This document shows positions 9,731 through 22,810 of a stretch of 64,000 nucleotides of DNA, one piece after another. The DNA is taken from positions 195,032-259,031 of the forward strand of contig NC_079890.1 of NCBI RefSeq assembly GCF_024868665.1. The letters run 5' to 3'. The stretch comes from Triplophysa rosa. Its lineage: Eukaryota > Chordata > Actinopteri > Cypriniformes > Nemacheilidae. The translations under genes were made by a program, and so were the position numbers. How positions within the stretch are numbered: position 1 is the first letter of the stretch; each line of letters starts with the position of its first letter. The notes under the pieces were generated by a model, which saw only the letters and a list, made by a program, of their open reading frames with translations, ran no database searches and was not told the origin of the DNA.

Positions 9731-11029
9731 GTGGCCTACACAACTCAACAACAACAACTGCGAGACAGCACAATGAGGCGGAACCCGGATAGTGTTTTTT
9801 TGTTCATAACTTTTTTTACTCCTTATTATTCTGTTATCTTAGGAGGCGAGTCTTTATTTGTAAACCTGCAGTAATTATTATACCTGGATTTGAAATCCAC
9901 CGATTGCTCTGGTGTGCCCATCAAAGGTGAAATGTGTAATTTCTGCATCATTCTAGGATCACTACATGGAACACAACAGAAAAAATAATAACAGCTTCAC
10001 CCATCAGCACTTTCACGTGGAGTCACAGAACAGAATGTTTTAGATCTTCTCCACGGCAAACACCAAGAGCACATGACTATAATGCCTGTTAGCTGTGAGA
10101 CTTCTGTTCTGCTCAAAAATGCCAAACATACAGCTGTGTAAAATCAACATCATTTACTGGTCTGTGTTGAACCTGAAGTCAGTTATCAGAGGCAGAAACG
10201 TCCGAGTACGTTAGAGGAACTTCCGAGCATTTACCGAAGAAAGCTACTTCACATGAGATCCAGTGTGTACAGCATCATTGATTATAATGAGCTCTATTGT
10301 CTTCTGTCACACTGACCGCTCGCGTCCAGAACTGTACTTCAGATACCAATTAGCCAATCAGATTACTGGATTACTGTGGGCGGAGACTAGATACTGTGTA
10401 ACTGATTGATGTTTGTGGTTACCAAGCAACATCACAACATGTCTCATTAATACATTGAGCGGACAGGGTTAGGGTTAGGGTTAGGGTTAGTGATCTTTTC
10501 CACACTGTAAGTATTATATAATATCAAGCAGCTGTGCTGATAATATTCTTGGAATAATCTTTTGATTTGGATACTTTGGAAGTGTTTCATTTATTACAAA
10601 ATCCTGCTCCAACAAAGAACGGTTCCTGAAAGGTTCCAAGAGTTCAGTATATATAATGTCACATTTAAAGAAAATCTCACGAGCAGGATAGCCGTGGTAT
10701 ACTGTGAGAAATCCCCACTGTGGTCGAAAAACAAGCGTGTGTCTGGAGCTGTAGGCATGGAGAGTTTACTTCCTCATCTATGGATCACTGTCACACTCCA
10801 GATGTTATAAGGACACTGATGTCACATCTTCACTTTGTAAAAGATCTGAATTCGCCTGGTTATGGTTTATAAAAAGTGACTGCAGTATGTTGTGTTGGTT
10901 TATGAAATGAATCCTTTAATGGATTCATCCTGTGGAACGGCACCAAATGAAACAAACTGGAATTCCAAAAGCAATTAAAAGCTTCATCTTTTATGTACAT
11001 ACATTCAGGGATTGATTTCATGCGCTGTT
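9731..11029. other. non-coding stretch
   Basis: Apart from the telomeric tract I see no gene. The 82-residue frame at 10562-10810 has no recognisable domain or splice context. Confidence 0.45.
10466..10490. repeat. short interstitial telomeric repeat (TTAGGG)4
   Basis: GGGTTAGGGTTAGGGTTAGG continues to a fourth unit, then unique sequence. A short internal tract like this is usually an insertion at a repaired break or chance expansion, not a telomere. Confidence 0.9.
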
Positions 11030-11039
11030 CTCTGGCAGC

Positions 11040-11440
11040 CCGTCGGGATGATTCCTCTCATCAGCGCGGAAGAATCAAGCATGTCCGCGCGAGATGAGAC
11101 CCCCCCGCACGCACGCTCACTTCCTGTTGCAATGAATTATGGATCTTTAATTGTCTGAGGAAATAAGCATAGCGACACACCTGACTGCCTGAACCGCTAA
11201 TAAAAAAATGAAAGAGGAAATCATTTCATTCAATTACTTCATTGAGAATTTGCCTGCGGGCGGATGACAGGGGACGGGCGGGGGGTAATTTGAACAACAA
11301 TAATGAATTAAATTCCAAGCGAAGCCATTTATTTCACCATCACAGACGCACGTTACAAATGGACGCAAACTCTAAAATCCCATTGAAAGCGTCTAAATGT
11401 TTGGTCGATTCTCTCTTGATGGTTTGTGATTAACTGCAAA
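11040..11440. promoter_or_regulatory. candidate conserved non-coding element
   Basis: A dense, repeat-free block containing AATGAATTATGGATCTTTAA, TCATTTCATTCAATTACTTC and TTATTTCACCATCACAGACG-type words. It has no codon-like structure on either strand. Proposed as regulatory on texture only. Confidence 0.3.
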
Positions 11441-12081
11441 AACTCTTTCAAACCGTCACCACGTGTTTATAAAACCTGAAGAAAGAGGTCATTGGAAGAA
11501 GCAGTACGTACTGTATAGTGCTAGTTTGATCAGATCAACTCATAAATGTCTTGTTTGTAAAGCTGGTGATCATCTGAAGAGAAGATAATCAGGACTTCAC
11601 ATAAAGCTTCAGGATGACAGCGTCTGTAAATGATTTCCATGTGGACATAACGCAAGTGGTGTTGAGGAGGTAAAGAATTACTCCTGGACTAATGTCCTGA
11701 ATGAAGGACAGCGTCTTCAAGAGATGCTCACAGACGTGAATGACCTCAAACAGATGACTTTCATCTTACGCAACACCTCGCTGTCTGTTTGACCGACTGG
11801 AAAAACACTTCTAGAAGTTCTCAGACATGTCCAGTGAGTGTATGTTTTTAGTTGTGAACTGGTTTATTGCACTAATGTGTTGCACGATTACAAAATCATG
11901 ATAAGGCAAAAGATTTCACAATGACTATTAATATTATCATGAAATCTATTTCAAATTTAGAAATATTTCAGATATTCTATTTCAGATAATCTATTTCAGA
12001 TTATTTTCAAATTTAGCTTATGTTGTGTTTACGTTGATATACAATAATATCATGAATGTAGTATTAACATAATCATGTTTT

Positions 12082-12335
12082 TTAAAGGAATAGTTCACCC
12101 TCAAAAGTCAAATTTGTCATCATTTACATTTGAAATGTTGGTAACCAAAAACCTTTGATCCCCATTGACTTCTACTGTATGACAACAAAACCAATGCAAG
12201 TCAAAGGGACCAATGGTTTCCTGTGATCAACATTCTTCAAAGTATCTTCTTTTGTGTTCTGCAGAAAAAAGAAAGTCAAAAAGGTTTGAACAAGAGGGCG
12301 TGGAAATAATGACAGAATTGAAAGAATTCCTTTAA
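12082..12335. mobile_element. teleost foldback MITE copy
   Basis: Starts TTAAAGGAATAGTTCACCC with TTTGTCATCATTTAC, contains CCCATTGACTTCTACTGTAT and AACATTCTTCAAAGTATCTTC, and ends AATAATGACAGAATTGAAAGAATTCCTTTAA. Same family as 4237-4660 and 35882-36268, with a shorter centre. Confidence 0.8.
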
Positions 12336-12639
12336 TATCACAACACATCGTGAAAGCCCTATAGTAATTCAGATGGATGTTTTGTTTAGAAATACTGGTC
12401 ATTCTTTTCTTATATTCACATTTTTCAAAGCATGATTGGAATTTTTTTCCTGACAGAAAATGCTCCAGGACCAGATCCTTCACAATCATATGTGTTAAAA
12501 TGAACACTTTCATGTGAACTGTTGCTTTAAATGTGTGCAGGTCGATGTGTCCCAGTTAGCTTTAGAGACTATTTCTGCATTGATTTGATCCGATAGTACT
12601 TGAAAACACAGATCTCTGCAGCTTTATAGCCATGGTCCG

Positions 12640-13020
12640 GTTTTACAGATTGATTTCTGATGTGATGCGGCTCGCTTCACGTGAATTTATGAAAAGTGCG
12701 CAAAGAGTTTAACGGTGAACCTGTACAACGTCTCCAGTGCAAAAACAGCTCATGTTCTCCGACATGCTCGACAGGAGCTGGAAATGAGGGATAGAGAGAG
12801 AAAGAGATAAAAGAGAAGCAATTTAAAGCACCATTTCCCTCCTCCACGGCTTTTGGACGTTGCTCAGAGAAAGGCGACGTGTTTCTGTGTTGTCAGCTGG
12901 AATTTTTAAAAGCTTTTTCTCTTTCTGCTCTGAAAACAAAATGGAGGCCGAGCGAGACTCTCATCTGCCCTCGGGCGTGTCGTTTGTACGCGACGACTGA
13001 AGCGAGAGGACGCCGGTGTA
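12640..13020. promoter_or_regulatory. candidate conserved non-coding element
   Basis: A repeat-free block with purine-rich and AATTTATGAAAAGTGCGC words. A 19-codon ATG frame (MEAERDSHLPS...) with a fair start context lies at 12942 but has no supporting splice or domain evidence. Confidence 0.25.
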
Positions 13021-13736
13021 CACATCTCAGCTGAAAGAAGAACATGAATTCATATTTGTGAAGAAGGTTATCTTTTCTCTGATGTATAACATACTACACA
13101 TTTAACAACGCTGCATTAAATGTAAACATAAAGAAAACACACAAATACTGACGAGTGGTTCAGTTTGATGTATGTCTATAGCGCTCTTCACAGTTTCGTT
13201 TCAAGGCAGCTTTATGGTATGAACCTATGAATACAGTAATTAGGAAACAAACAGGAAAAAAGGAAAATTCTGAAATATATAGAATAGATGGTATAATACA
13301 GTGTGTACCTTAGTGATACTAACTTTGAATATCAAATGATGTTGATATTCAGTGCTTGTTCATTTCTAAAGCCTTTTTTTGTCTTCTAAAGTGAGTGATG
13401 TCAATGATGAAAGCTTTTCTCAGGGTTGTGCTGTTACCACAAAATGCAGTTTAGATTTGACATAAACTAAAAGCAACTAAAAGAAGTGACGTTTGAAATT
13501 AGTAATGGAGGTTTGTTAAACTGGGCTGGAATTTGTGGCGGAAGGAAGTAGTTCCCCATTTCCTTTAAAAATGGAGGGTAAAGACACAATGTCGTTTCTG
13601 ATTTATCTACACACTTGTGCCGTTGAACTGTTGTATAAATGCAATATCGCTCTCGTAGTCGTGGTCGTGTGATGGGGCTGTATATCAGCATGGCTGTGAT
13701 CAGGCCAGAGGAATTCCAGCCCAAAATGCTCTAAGA

Positions 13737-14467
13737 CAGGGGTTCCCAAAGTGGGGGTGACCCCCCAGGGGGTCACAAGATGATTTCCAGAAATCATTTT
13801 TTGTATTATTAGAAATAGCGTATGTGTTCAATAAGTGAAACAAAATATGAAAATATTAGTCAAGTTAAAAATAGAACCTGGCAAATAAAAAGACATCAGC
13901 CTTAGGAATCCCCCCCTCGATCATGACCCCTGAGGTGATTACATCACATTAACCACATTAGCGACCGCATTAGGTTAGTGCAGCAAGTCCATTTACAGCA
14001 CCACGTGAAACAGGTCCATGTGCACGCAGATTATTTTTCAGGCTTTAAGTTTAGGATGTTCTTATTTGTGGAAATGAAACGTTGATTAATATCGACCAAA
14101 GACAACGCAGGCAGGCCAGAGGAGGAGGGCGGAGAAGCGCCGCGGTCAGAGGGGCCATCGTCCTCAGGTACCAAAAGAGGCGCAACCATCAGCACGCCAA
14201 TCAGTTTGATGAAATTTGACCATCTGTAGTAATAGTTCATAGTTTGTGTATAACAACAAGTAAAGTAATGAGTAAATAACTATACAATAATATTATGTTA
14301 GACTGTGCTCTTTCGTGTTGTCATTATGCGCGTTTGGGTAGAATAGGTGAATGTGCGCATTTGCGTGCAACGTTTGTATACTTTAACCACCTCCGAGGAT
14401 AGTGGGGGTCTCGAGTCAGTGCACTGTTATTTTGGCGGTCGTGGGCTGAAATGTTTGGGAACCCCTG
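13737..14467. mobile_element. 731-bp non-autonomous hAT element with 8-bp TSD
   Basis: Ends are CAGGGGTTCCCAAAG and its inverse TTTGGGAACCCCTG. The perfect 8-bp duplication CTCTAAGA flanks it at 13729-13736 and 14468-14475. CAG...CTG ends with 8-bp TSDs define the hAT superfamily. No transposase frame is present. Confidence 0.92.
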
Positions 14468-14814
14468 CTCTAAGAGACACTGCCAATGTGCGTATGTTAC
14501 TTTCATAAGTTTGTGTTATGCCCATTAGTGACCTTTTCCAGTATTTAACTTTGTTCTTCTTCCATACATGCACAGTGTTGATTTAGATCTCAACAGTCAA
14601 CGTGCAGCATCAGTTTCGGTTCAGCACTCAAACAATCTTTGCCTTGGAGAAAGCTATGCCTGTAGGTTTATTTACTATCTGTAAGCATTCTTATTATGTG
14701 TTAACATCATATTGATTCTTGGGAGTTAAATTGTGATTGATATATTATGATAATGTAAGGAAGTTCTATCACATGTACACGCATTGCACAATTTTATATG
14801 TAAGTGTGGGTTAG

Positions 14815-14892
14815 GTGTGTGTGTGTGTGTGCATGCATGCGTGCGTGTGTGTGTGTGTGTGTGCGTGCGTGTGTGTGTGTGTGTGTGTGTGT
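14815..14892. repeat. (TG)n microsatellite with GC interruptions
   Basis: TG run broken by GCATGCATGCGTGCG, giving alternating purine-pyrimidine DNA. Confidence 0.95.
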
Positions 14893-15379
14893 TAGCTAGC
14901 TGTCTAGCTGTTTCAGTGAAGAGGTTCCCTTGATGATACTGGTGGAATATTCCATCAGATTCGAGAAGCAGACAGAACTGCATTACTAATTTACTGTATA
15001 TGAACCAGGAATTCGCAGAACTAAATTACTTTCACCAAAGAGTTATATGAAAACGTTGCTGTGGTTCAAATGTCTCTACTGTTTACATGCACTTGAAAAA
15101 AAAGCATTTAAAAAGCCAAAGAATTAAAGGCCTGTTTAACACGTGTGTCATTGATACTCAGAAGAAATCAGTAGAACACAGTGAGAGAGGATTAGAGCGG
15201 CAGTCCGAGTGAAACACCTCATCACAACACAACACAAGATGGACCTTCTGCTGCGCTGCAGGCGGCATCGAGCGAGTTTAAGTGTGTGTTATAATTCACC
15301 TCCAAACCAGAGTAAACCACAGGAATTATGGGATGTAGAAGTTTATTGTTGTAGCTGCCCGTGTAACTGCCCAGAAATA
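14893..15379. other. non-coding, nothing recognised
   Basis: No convincing frame or repeat. Confidence 0.45.
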
Positions 15380-15680
15380 TGACCCTCCTTACCAGCGTCA
15401 ACCTCGCCTATAAACCCTAATCATAAAATATATATCAAATAATCCTCCGTTTTAGTGAACATGGGATTATTAATTTATCATCTTTCTGGGCGCGATGATT
15501 GAAGCGGTGCGCTCTTAGCTACGCTGGCATCTGCGGGATGCATATTTTGACATAAATCTGATGAAGAAATAAATTAGACGGCTGGGATTAGATGCGTTCC
15601 CCCTCAGCAGCCCTGAGATACGGATGTTAATTTCATATCTCACAGCACATCATCTGATCCCTGATAGAATCCCATCCCAA
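15380..15680. promoter_or_regulatory. candidate conserved non-coding element
   Basis: AT-rich words such as GGGATTATTAATTTATCATC, ATAAATTAGACGGCTGGG and CTAATCATAAAATATATATC in a repeat-free island. Enhancer-like texture only. Confidence 0.25.
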
Positions 15681-15932
15681 AACACACAGAGCCGGAGACG
15701 CCACAGTAGACAGACGCACGCACACACACATACGCTGTATAAAGTGTATATTGTATCCTGTAACCGTCACGCTAGCCCTATACCAATCCCTCACGCAAAC
15801 CTTTCTGTATTTTAATATGTTCAAATAACATCATTTAGTGCCACTTAGAAGCTGTTTTCATCAAAAGAACCAAAAGTGTCACCACAAGGTCAAAAATGAC
15901 TGCTATTACTACCTTCTGTAGGGTTTAGAAGG

Positions 15933-16181
15933 ACACACACACACACACACACACACGGGTACACACCTGCTGATGCTTCTCCAAAGGATCAAAGATGATG
16001 ACAAGTTGTTTTTCTGCTTGTTTGTCCTGCTGGCCTACAGAAGCTTTAAATAATTCACTTGCTTGTATGAATGATGAACTATTACAAGAGTGACTCATAA
16101 TACTTGGTGTGTGTGTGTGTGTTTGCGCGCGTGTGTGTGACAGAAGAGAGAGTCTTCCTCTCGCCCTCTCTCTCTCTCTCG
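15933..16181. repeat. CA, TG and CT microsatellites
   Basis: (CA)12 at 15933-15956, (TG)n with GCGCGCG at 16107-16138 and (CT)n at 16160-16180. Frames across them are spurious. Confidence 0.9.
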
Positions 16182-16199
16182 ACACCATGAGACACTGAT

Positions 16200-16365
16200 G
16201 AATAACCTGTTTGAGGATTACCTACCAGCGTCGATGCCTGTTTTGGATTACTCACCTGTTCGGATGCCTGTGTGTGGATTACTTACCTGTGTTTGGATTG
16301 TTACCTGTGAAATAAACCTGTGTGTGTACGTTACGCTTTGTTTCCTTGTGGTCAGTTGTGACAAA
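16200..16365 (+). repeat. ACCTGT-rich repeat ending in AATAAACCTG, LTR-end-like
   Basis: Four or more loose copies of GGATTACTTACCTGTGT are followed by GTGAAATAAACCTGTGTGTG and end TTGTGACA. The polyadenylation-like AATAAA and terminal TGACA resemble the 3' part of a fish LTR, but no partner LTR or TG start was found. Confidence 0.35.
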
Positions 16366-19300
16366 TAGAGTCTGTTTTATTAGCCTATATTGAAAAATCA
16401 TCATTAATATCTTCAGTATTAAACACATTAAACACAACTGTATTTTAAAGGTACCATAATATACATTTTTAAATTTTAAAGGGATAGTAATTCTGTCATA
16501 ACTTGTTCACCGTGAAGTTGATTCACAACTGTAGGACCTTTGTTTATCGTCTGAACAGAAATGAGGATGGTTTTTATGAGGTCCAAGAGCTTTCTAGCTC
16601 CCCCCATAGTCAGCAATGTAATCATCATTGGTTGAAATGGTCCATGTGACCCCAGTGGGTCAGCCTTAACTCTTTAAAGGCATGAGAATACCTTTCCCCC
16701 CTTCTGCACCATTCTTCAACGCGTCCAGAAGAACAATTTTATCCATTTAGGCATTGTTGTTTTGTTGATTTAATGTAATTGGAAGCAGGATTATAACAGT
16801 TTATTCCCAAATAAATCAAACGTCCATTAGTTAAATTCTTAACTACCTTAAAAATACATGATTGTAAAGTATCAAGTTGAATATAATCTTATTCTCGTAA
16901 TGCTCCACACTCCGGTCCAGTGGTCAGCGGTAATACACCATAAGATGACCTGTCAACCGCCATAAAACACTACTAGAAGAAGAAAAACCTGACCTGACAT
17001 GAGAGATTCTTCCACAGTTTTCTTTTAACTTTAGTTCTTTATAGTTGAGTAATGTTGATGTTTATACAGTGAGAGTAAATAGAGACTGAAACTGTTATTC
17101 TGCTCAACACAAAAGAGAGAAAGGTAATAGCAACATGAACGTTAATTCAGAAATGAATTCTACTGCCACAAAAGAGGATTTGGACTGTTGAAGCAAAGAG
17201 AAGCACAAACAAGAGATTTTCACTGTAACCACGCACACGCACACGCACACAGAGAAGTTTTGAAAGAGCCGAGATGAAGGAAGATGTTATCTGTCTCTCT
17301 GAAGCTGAACTGATATATTAGACTGATAGTCACACGCTGTGAAGCTGTCGTGAGGTTTCAGCTCTATGAAGAACATGAACTCATGTCTGATTCCACGAAT
17401 ACCTCACACTTCTGTGCAACACGGTGCTTCTAGAAGCATTTTTGCTAAGTAGTATTAAATATACTAAACTGTTATATTCATTTAATTGAACAGTATAATG
17501 AAAACATTTCTATTGTGTATTCACACATGTAGCTTTTATCCAAATCATCATACAGAAGCGGGACAGATAAATGACATACATGTGTTTCATTTAGTGCATT
17601 CGTGTGGAGATAATCACCTGGATAAATATGGGCGCGTTGGACTCTGAACAGAATGAAAACACCTGATGGTTTTTACCTGAGATGCTCTACCTGTGCCACC
17701 CTGACGAAAAGAGCATGACAAAAACGTTGATTCGAGTGTGCTAGTAGACTTCTTTTAAACTGTGTTGACAGTTATCTCGTATGTTGGTTTGTAGATGTTT
17801 TAAGGCAGTAAAGAGGTCTGACCTTCATGAGGTCTCTTTTAATTTGGGAACATGACCAACACGCTGCATGAGGTCAGCTGTGCTTTAGTCCAGAGCCGGG
17901 TCACCTTGGACTCATGTGGAAGTGGATGCCCGTGGCGCTGCTGTGCCTCCATTACAAATGACTGCAGCTCTGCGTGAACTCCTGTGAGGATGAGAATAAA
18001 CATCATCTCTCGCTGCCGACCTTAATACCGTCTGCAATGTAACTAACACAAGAATATACAGTCACAGTTCACCAGCTGATGAAAGTCATGTAAACCGTTT
18101 ACTGGTGTCTCTGTTCTTAAAGCCATTGTTTTCAACTGCAACAGCAATATTAGCATCACATTCAACATTTGAAATAGTTTGGTATCACGCTGACGTCAAG
18201 ACATATCTCTGGTTAAGAGAAATGACCACCGCCGATGATGTTTTCTTAATGGAGCTGTAAACACATATGAGTTGCGGAACTGGCAGGGCAACATCTTCCA
18301 ATGGAAATTCAGCTTCGTAGCACAACCACAAAGAGAGAAAGTGTAATGTTTCAGGTAGAACGGGTTGTTGAGTAGCTCTTACATATTGATCAGATTAGTT
18401 CTGTCAGTGTGGTGGCTGAGAAATGCACCGCAGAATCTCTATGTTCTGTGTTACACGACACATGAAAATTCATGCGCATCTCTCTAATAACAACTGAGTC
18501 CTGGAGAATTCCCCAGTGATGGCTCGCCCCGCTCTGTGCCAGCTGTGCACGGATGGACGGTTGTCGTGAATATCGTGCCAGAGGTTTGGTTGCCAGGGCT
18601 GATGACGGACATCAGGAGACACGGAGTACCAGCTGCCTACCTGACCCTCCGAGCAAAGCCACAGTCATTTTTCAGAGAAAGCTGGCAGTCTTCCTGCTAG
18701 TCTACACACTACACACTCGCTTACTGGAAAACACTCGCCAACATCTCCTTTTCAATGCGGCTACAATTAGACAATAGCACATATTTCACAATCAGGCTGT
18801 TATACTGCTTAATGAAACGGACGTTGGCATAGTGGTATCATCTCTAGAAATAACATTTCCTTATCGCACTCAGAACCGGAGATGAGATGAGCTGATATCT
18901 CAGGTGAATCTAGAATTCCACACACCAGGAGAAAACTGACATTTGATTTGTACCTCAAGTAAAAACGATAACAGAAGTTTCATTTTATAGATCAGGGGAT
19001 GTTTGCGTATCATTCAGGCGTCTCGAGACACTTTTATAGAGAGCGTTCATCTTCTTCACAGGGTTTATAAAGTCACATTTACACTCATAAACACATGTGA
19101 TGTACTCGACTCCAGAACTAATGCTCAATGTGCTCCGTGGTTGCTAGGAGACGGACGTGTAATTCTCATGTTTACCTCTGAGACCAAACAGACACAGAAA
19201 TCATTCAAATGCAGAAGAGCCAATCAGATGGCGCCTGGGGCAGCGGCTGGCAGAGAGGGCGTGTCTGATATCAGATGGATGAGAACACAGCCCGCTTCTG

Positions 19301-19496
19301 TCTCCACTGACACACTGCAAAGCGTCTGCGCTCAGACGCCCGCGGCTTTTATTCACATCTTATGAGAATGTGCAGATGTTACGATGATAAAACCCATTGC
19401 CTCCTCACGCTCAAAGCACCACGTTTCAACAAAAACACACCTTGACTTATGACCTCGTAAAATATAAGCATAGTTACAGAGAATACGTGAACAGTG
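16366..19496. other. 3.1-kb non-coding stretch
   Basis: It contains only short ATG frames without domains. AAAGGGATAGTAATTCTGTCATAAC at 16478 is a decayed end of the foldback MITE family. CACGCACACGCACACGCACAC lies at 17231. Confidence 0.5.
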
Positions 19497-20007
19497 TGTC
19501 ATGGTCCTGCCACAAGACCAAGAAAGACATGACATGATGAGGCAGAACCATGACGGAACCCCATGTTTCATGTGGAGGGAGGTAATTTTGGCCCTGTCGG
19601 CTTGCCATACTCTCTCCGGTCTCGTCTCTGTTCCCGCCCTCTCGTCTCCTCATTATTGCTCGTTATTGTTTCATGCCGGTCAGCTGTTCCCTCTTGATTT
19701 GTTCCACCCTTATTTAATGCCCGTTCGTTTTGCCTTGTCTGTCCGTCGTCACCCTCCCGGTCTGTATGGTCCAGTTTAGTTAGTTGTAGTTTATGTCTAG
19801 TATTGTATTTAGTCTTGTCTTGTCTAGTTTAGTGTAGTTAGTCCATGTTCCTGTTACCTCTTGTTTATTCCCTTGCTGTTTTGTTGTGTTACCCCCACGG
19901 GGGGTTTGTTTCATGTTTTGTATTTATAATTAAAGTCTGTTTGTTAACCCCTTACCCGCTGTCTGCACTTGGGTCGTCTGTCCATGTTTCCCCCAGCGTT
20001 CATGACA
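19497..20007 (+). mobile_element. 511-bp solo LTR with 5-bp TSD
   Basis: Begins TGTCATGGTCCTGCC and ends GCGTTCATGACA, so TG...CA with TGTCATG/CATGACA inverted tips. The perfect 5-bp duplication CAGTG flanks it at 19492-19496 and 20008-20012. TATAATTAAAGTC near 19925 looks like the polyadenylation region. No internal region or second LTR is present, so it arose by LTR-LTR recombination. Its tail (GTTAACCCCTTACCCGCTGTCTGC) is related to the LTR at 6085. Confidence 0.9.
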
Positions 20008-20012
20008 CAGTG

Positions 20013-21793
20013 TCTGAAAGACAGCATCCAGTGACATTGAACAGAAACAGACAAATGAATCTGTGTTGTTTCAGACATCCACTGTTAAACACCAAATGCA
20101 ATTCCATTTATTTCACGGACAGAAAAACGAATAAGTGTTTCAGTTTCTCATTTCTTTTCTCCGTACGCTCATTACAAACAGACTCTGCAGCTCCTCACAA
20201 AAAATATCCCCTAATTTACACTTCCTGTTAAAAGCCCCTAGCTACTTAAAATGGTCCAAAACCAATAAAAACTCATACTGAAGAGAACGAGGGCGTGCCG
20301 ACCGTGAGAAACCTGTGAGAATAAGAATCATCAAGTTAACACACGATACTGAGTTCAACAGTTAGGGTTCTATAGGTAACTTTTAAAAAACATTTCTAAT
20401 TCCTTGTTTTACGTTAAACTATGTGACAAACTATGACAAAAAAAGAATGTCAAACTATTGAGTTAATGAGACTTCTCTTTGTTTTTCTTGAACTCTGTTG
20501 TCATCCTCGTCCAATCTACTTCATTTTAACAAGTTACTTTCACGTGATTGTCGAGGAGGTTTTGCAGTTCCTAGCATGCTTTGTATGAGACTGCATTATG
20601 TGTGTGCGCGTGCGTGTGTGTGTTTTAGAAAAGAGAAAGACTGGTTATTGTTTATGTTGAAGATTTGTGGAAAGAGTTTGTTATATATGTGTTTTGTTTT
20701 GACTTTGGATCAGAAGAGTGCTGCTGTGTCAGTCATATTTTAGTAAGTACTTAACAACATTTAGATAAATTGTTTTTTGATGAGTAGATCTGTTTGGAAA
20801 TCAGACACCAACAATAGCATACTATTATTTCTGTAACGAAACCCTGACTGAAGTAAGGTTTGCTTCTCATTTCTGCTGTCACACAGTGTTCATGTTTGCA
20901 GTATAACACTGAAGTCTGTATATGAAACACAGCAGATGATCCACATTCAGTCCAGCGCCTTCATAGCTCGAGGTGAAACATCTGTGCAAAGCTGCTTCAC
21001 ATTTCACTCCAAACTCTTGCATGAATACACGTGTAAATATTCCAAATGTCTTTCATTTTCCCTATCTGGAGCACGTCCATGAAAGCGTGTACGCGTCAGA
21101 TCACAAGAGTCACTGACATTCATTGTGTGAGCAGGTAAGAGTTCTGACAAACACCCCAAAACACTCGCTGTTCATCCAGTCAGAAAGAATCCAAGCTGAC
21201 AGCCCTTCTCTTCTCCTGCCGCTGTGACACATGTGCTCTTTCTTTCTCAGAACAGGTTTCATTCCAGAAGTTTCCGCAGAGTTCCAGAAGAACAGCGCTG
21301 CTGTGATATTCATATGAATGAGCCTGAGAGAACACATTTCTGCTTTAAAGCCTTGACAGACCACCGGTGTAACCCAGGTCATATTCGGGGCAGCGCTGTG
21401 ACAAAATAAACCAATTGATCAAATAAAACGCAACGGAATAAGATTTGCTTGGGTAATAACAGGAGGATATTACAGAGACACGCTCGCTATAAGGGGCCAC
21501 AGTGGATTTTTAATATTCGCTCATAAGACGAGAATACCGTACGCTTGACACAAAACACGTGAAGCAAAACCTTTTCATTGTAGCAGTGGGCCGGAGGAAG
21601 ACTCATGCTTTCATCCGCTGACAAACACAGATTGTCCATTTTCAAGTTAATGATTGATAAAAGTATATTATTCATCTGAGCGTTCCTTCAGAGCTCCACT
21701 GTGATGTATGTGACGTCTCAAGAAAATATTCAGAGCCTCGAGGTGGCGTTTTTACTCCATCTGGACCACTGAGGAGACATGAAATTACCGTCC

Positions 21794-21795
<2 letters not shown>
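20013..21795. other. 1.8-kb non-coding stretch
   Basis: Short frames only. GTGTGTGCGCGTGCGTGTGTG lies at 20599. Nothing else recognised. Confidence 0.45.
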
Positions 21796-21844
<49 letters not shown>

Positions 21845-21940
21845 ATCTCACCTATCAAAAGACTTTCATCAGATTTATGACTTCATTTTATTTGGCCTTC
21901 GGTGATGTCTCTTTCACACACACACACACACACGCACGCA

Positions 21941-21972
<32 letters not shown>

Positions 21973-22230
21973 CACACGCATGCACGCACACACACACACA
22001 CACACACACAGAAGAAACCAGGTGAGAGTGATAGTTTGTGTAGAAGAAAAGAGCAAACATCATTTAACATGTTAGCTCAAACTCTGCCACAAGCAACAGA
22101 GATGTGCGTGCGCGTGTGTGTGTGTGTGCGTATGTGTGTGTGCGTGTGTGTGCGTATGTGTGTGTGCGTGCGCGTGTGTGTGTGTGTGCGTATGTGTGTG
22201 TGCGTGCGCGTGTGTGTGTGTGTGTGCGCA
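21796..22230. repeat. cluster of CA/TG and GCAC microsatellites
   Basis: (AC)23 at 21796-21842, (CA)n with seven CGCA units at 21917-22010, and a (TG)n/TGCGTATG array at 22103-22229. The third is a 30-46-bp higher-order repeat of GTGCGTATGTGTGTGTGCGT. The 150-residue His-Thr/Val-Cys frame is an artefact. Confidence 0.95.
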
Positions 22231-22696
22231 CTCACTCTACACAATGTTGAGTTCAAGCACGTGTGTGGAGGAGCGAGTAAAGTGAGGATCACTGCACACA
22301 GAAGTCAAGTCACCCGTAGTCTTCACTGAGGGTCTGGGAATCATTGGACTGCCCTAGAGCCCATATGACTGACAGGTAAAGCAACCAATCATGTTTGTCT
22401 GAAACACTTTATGAACTCAATAGTCACAACTTTTCAAATGAGGTTTAAATGATCATTCAGTTCAGTTCAATAACAGAATCAATGTTACAGAAGTCAAATC
22501 AACTGTGAAGCAGCTCAGCAGAGATCAGTGACGTCCAACTCGATTCACTTCACCCAACAGAATCACATTCATATTATTATTAGATAACATTAAGAGTCTT
22601 TTCAAGCCCAGCGGCACAAACCAGAGTCAACATCAAACTTCAAAGAGAACAGAGAGCCTAATGCCACGGGGAAAATTGACTGTTCCTCCACTGTTA

Positions 22697-22810
22697 CACA
22701 GCAAAATGGCCAGTGCTAAAAAATCTAAAATTAGCACCTCTCAAAGTGTGGATTATATATACACTGTGAGAGTTCATTTGACCTTTTTTAACACTTTCGA
22801 TTTTGCTGTG
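22697..22810. mobile_element. 114-bp MITE, TA target duplication
   Basis: Ends CACAGCAAAATGGCCAGTG and, inverted, CACAGCAAAATCGAAAGTGT, bounded by TA on both sides (22695-22696, 22811-22812). This fits a Tc1/mariner-type miniature element. Confidence 0.75.
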
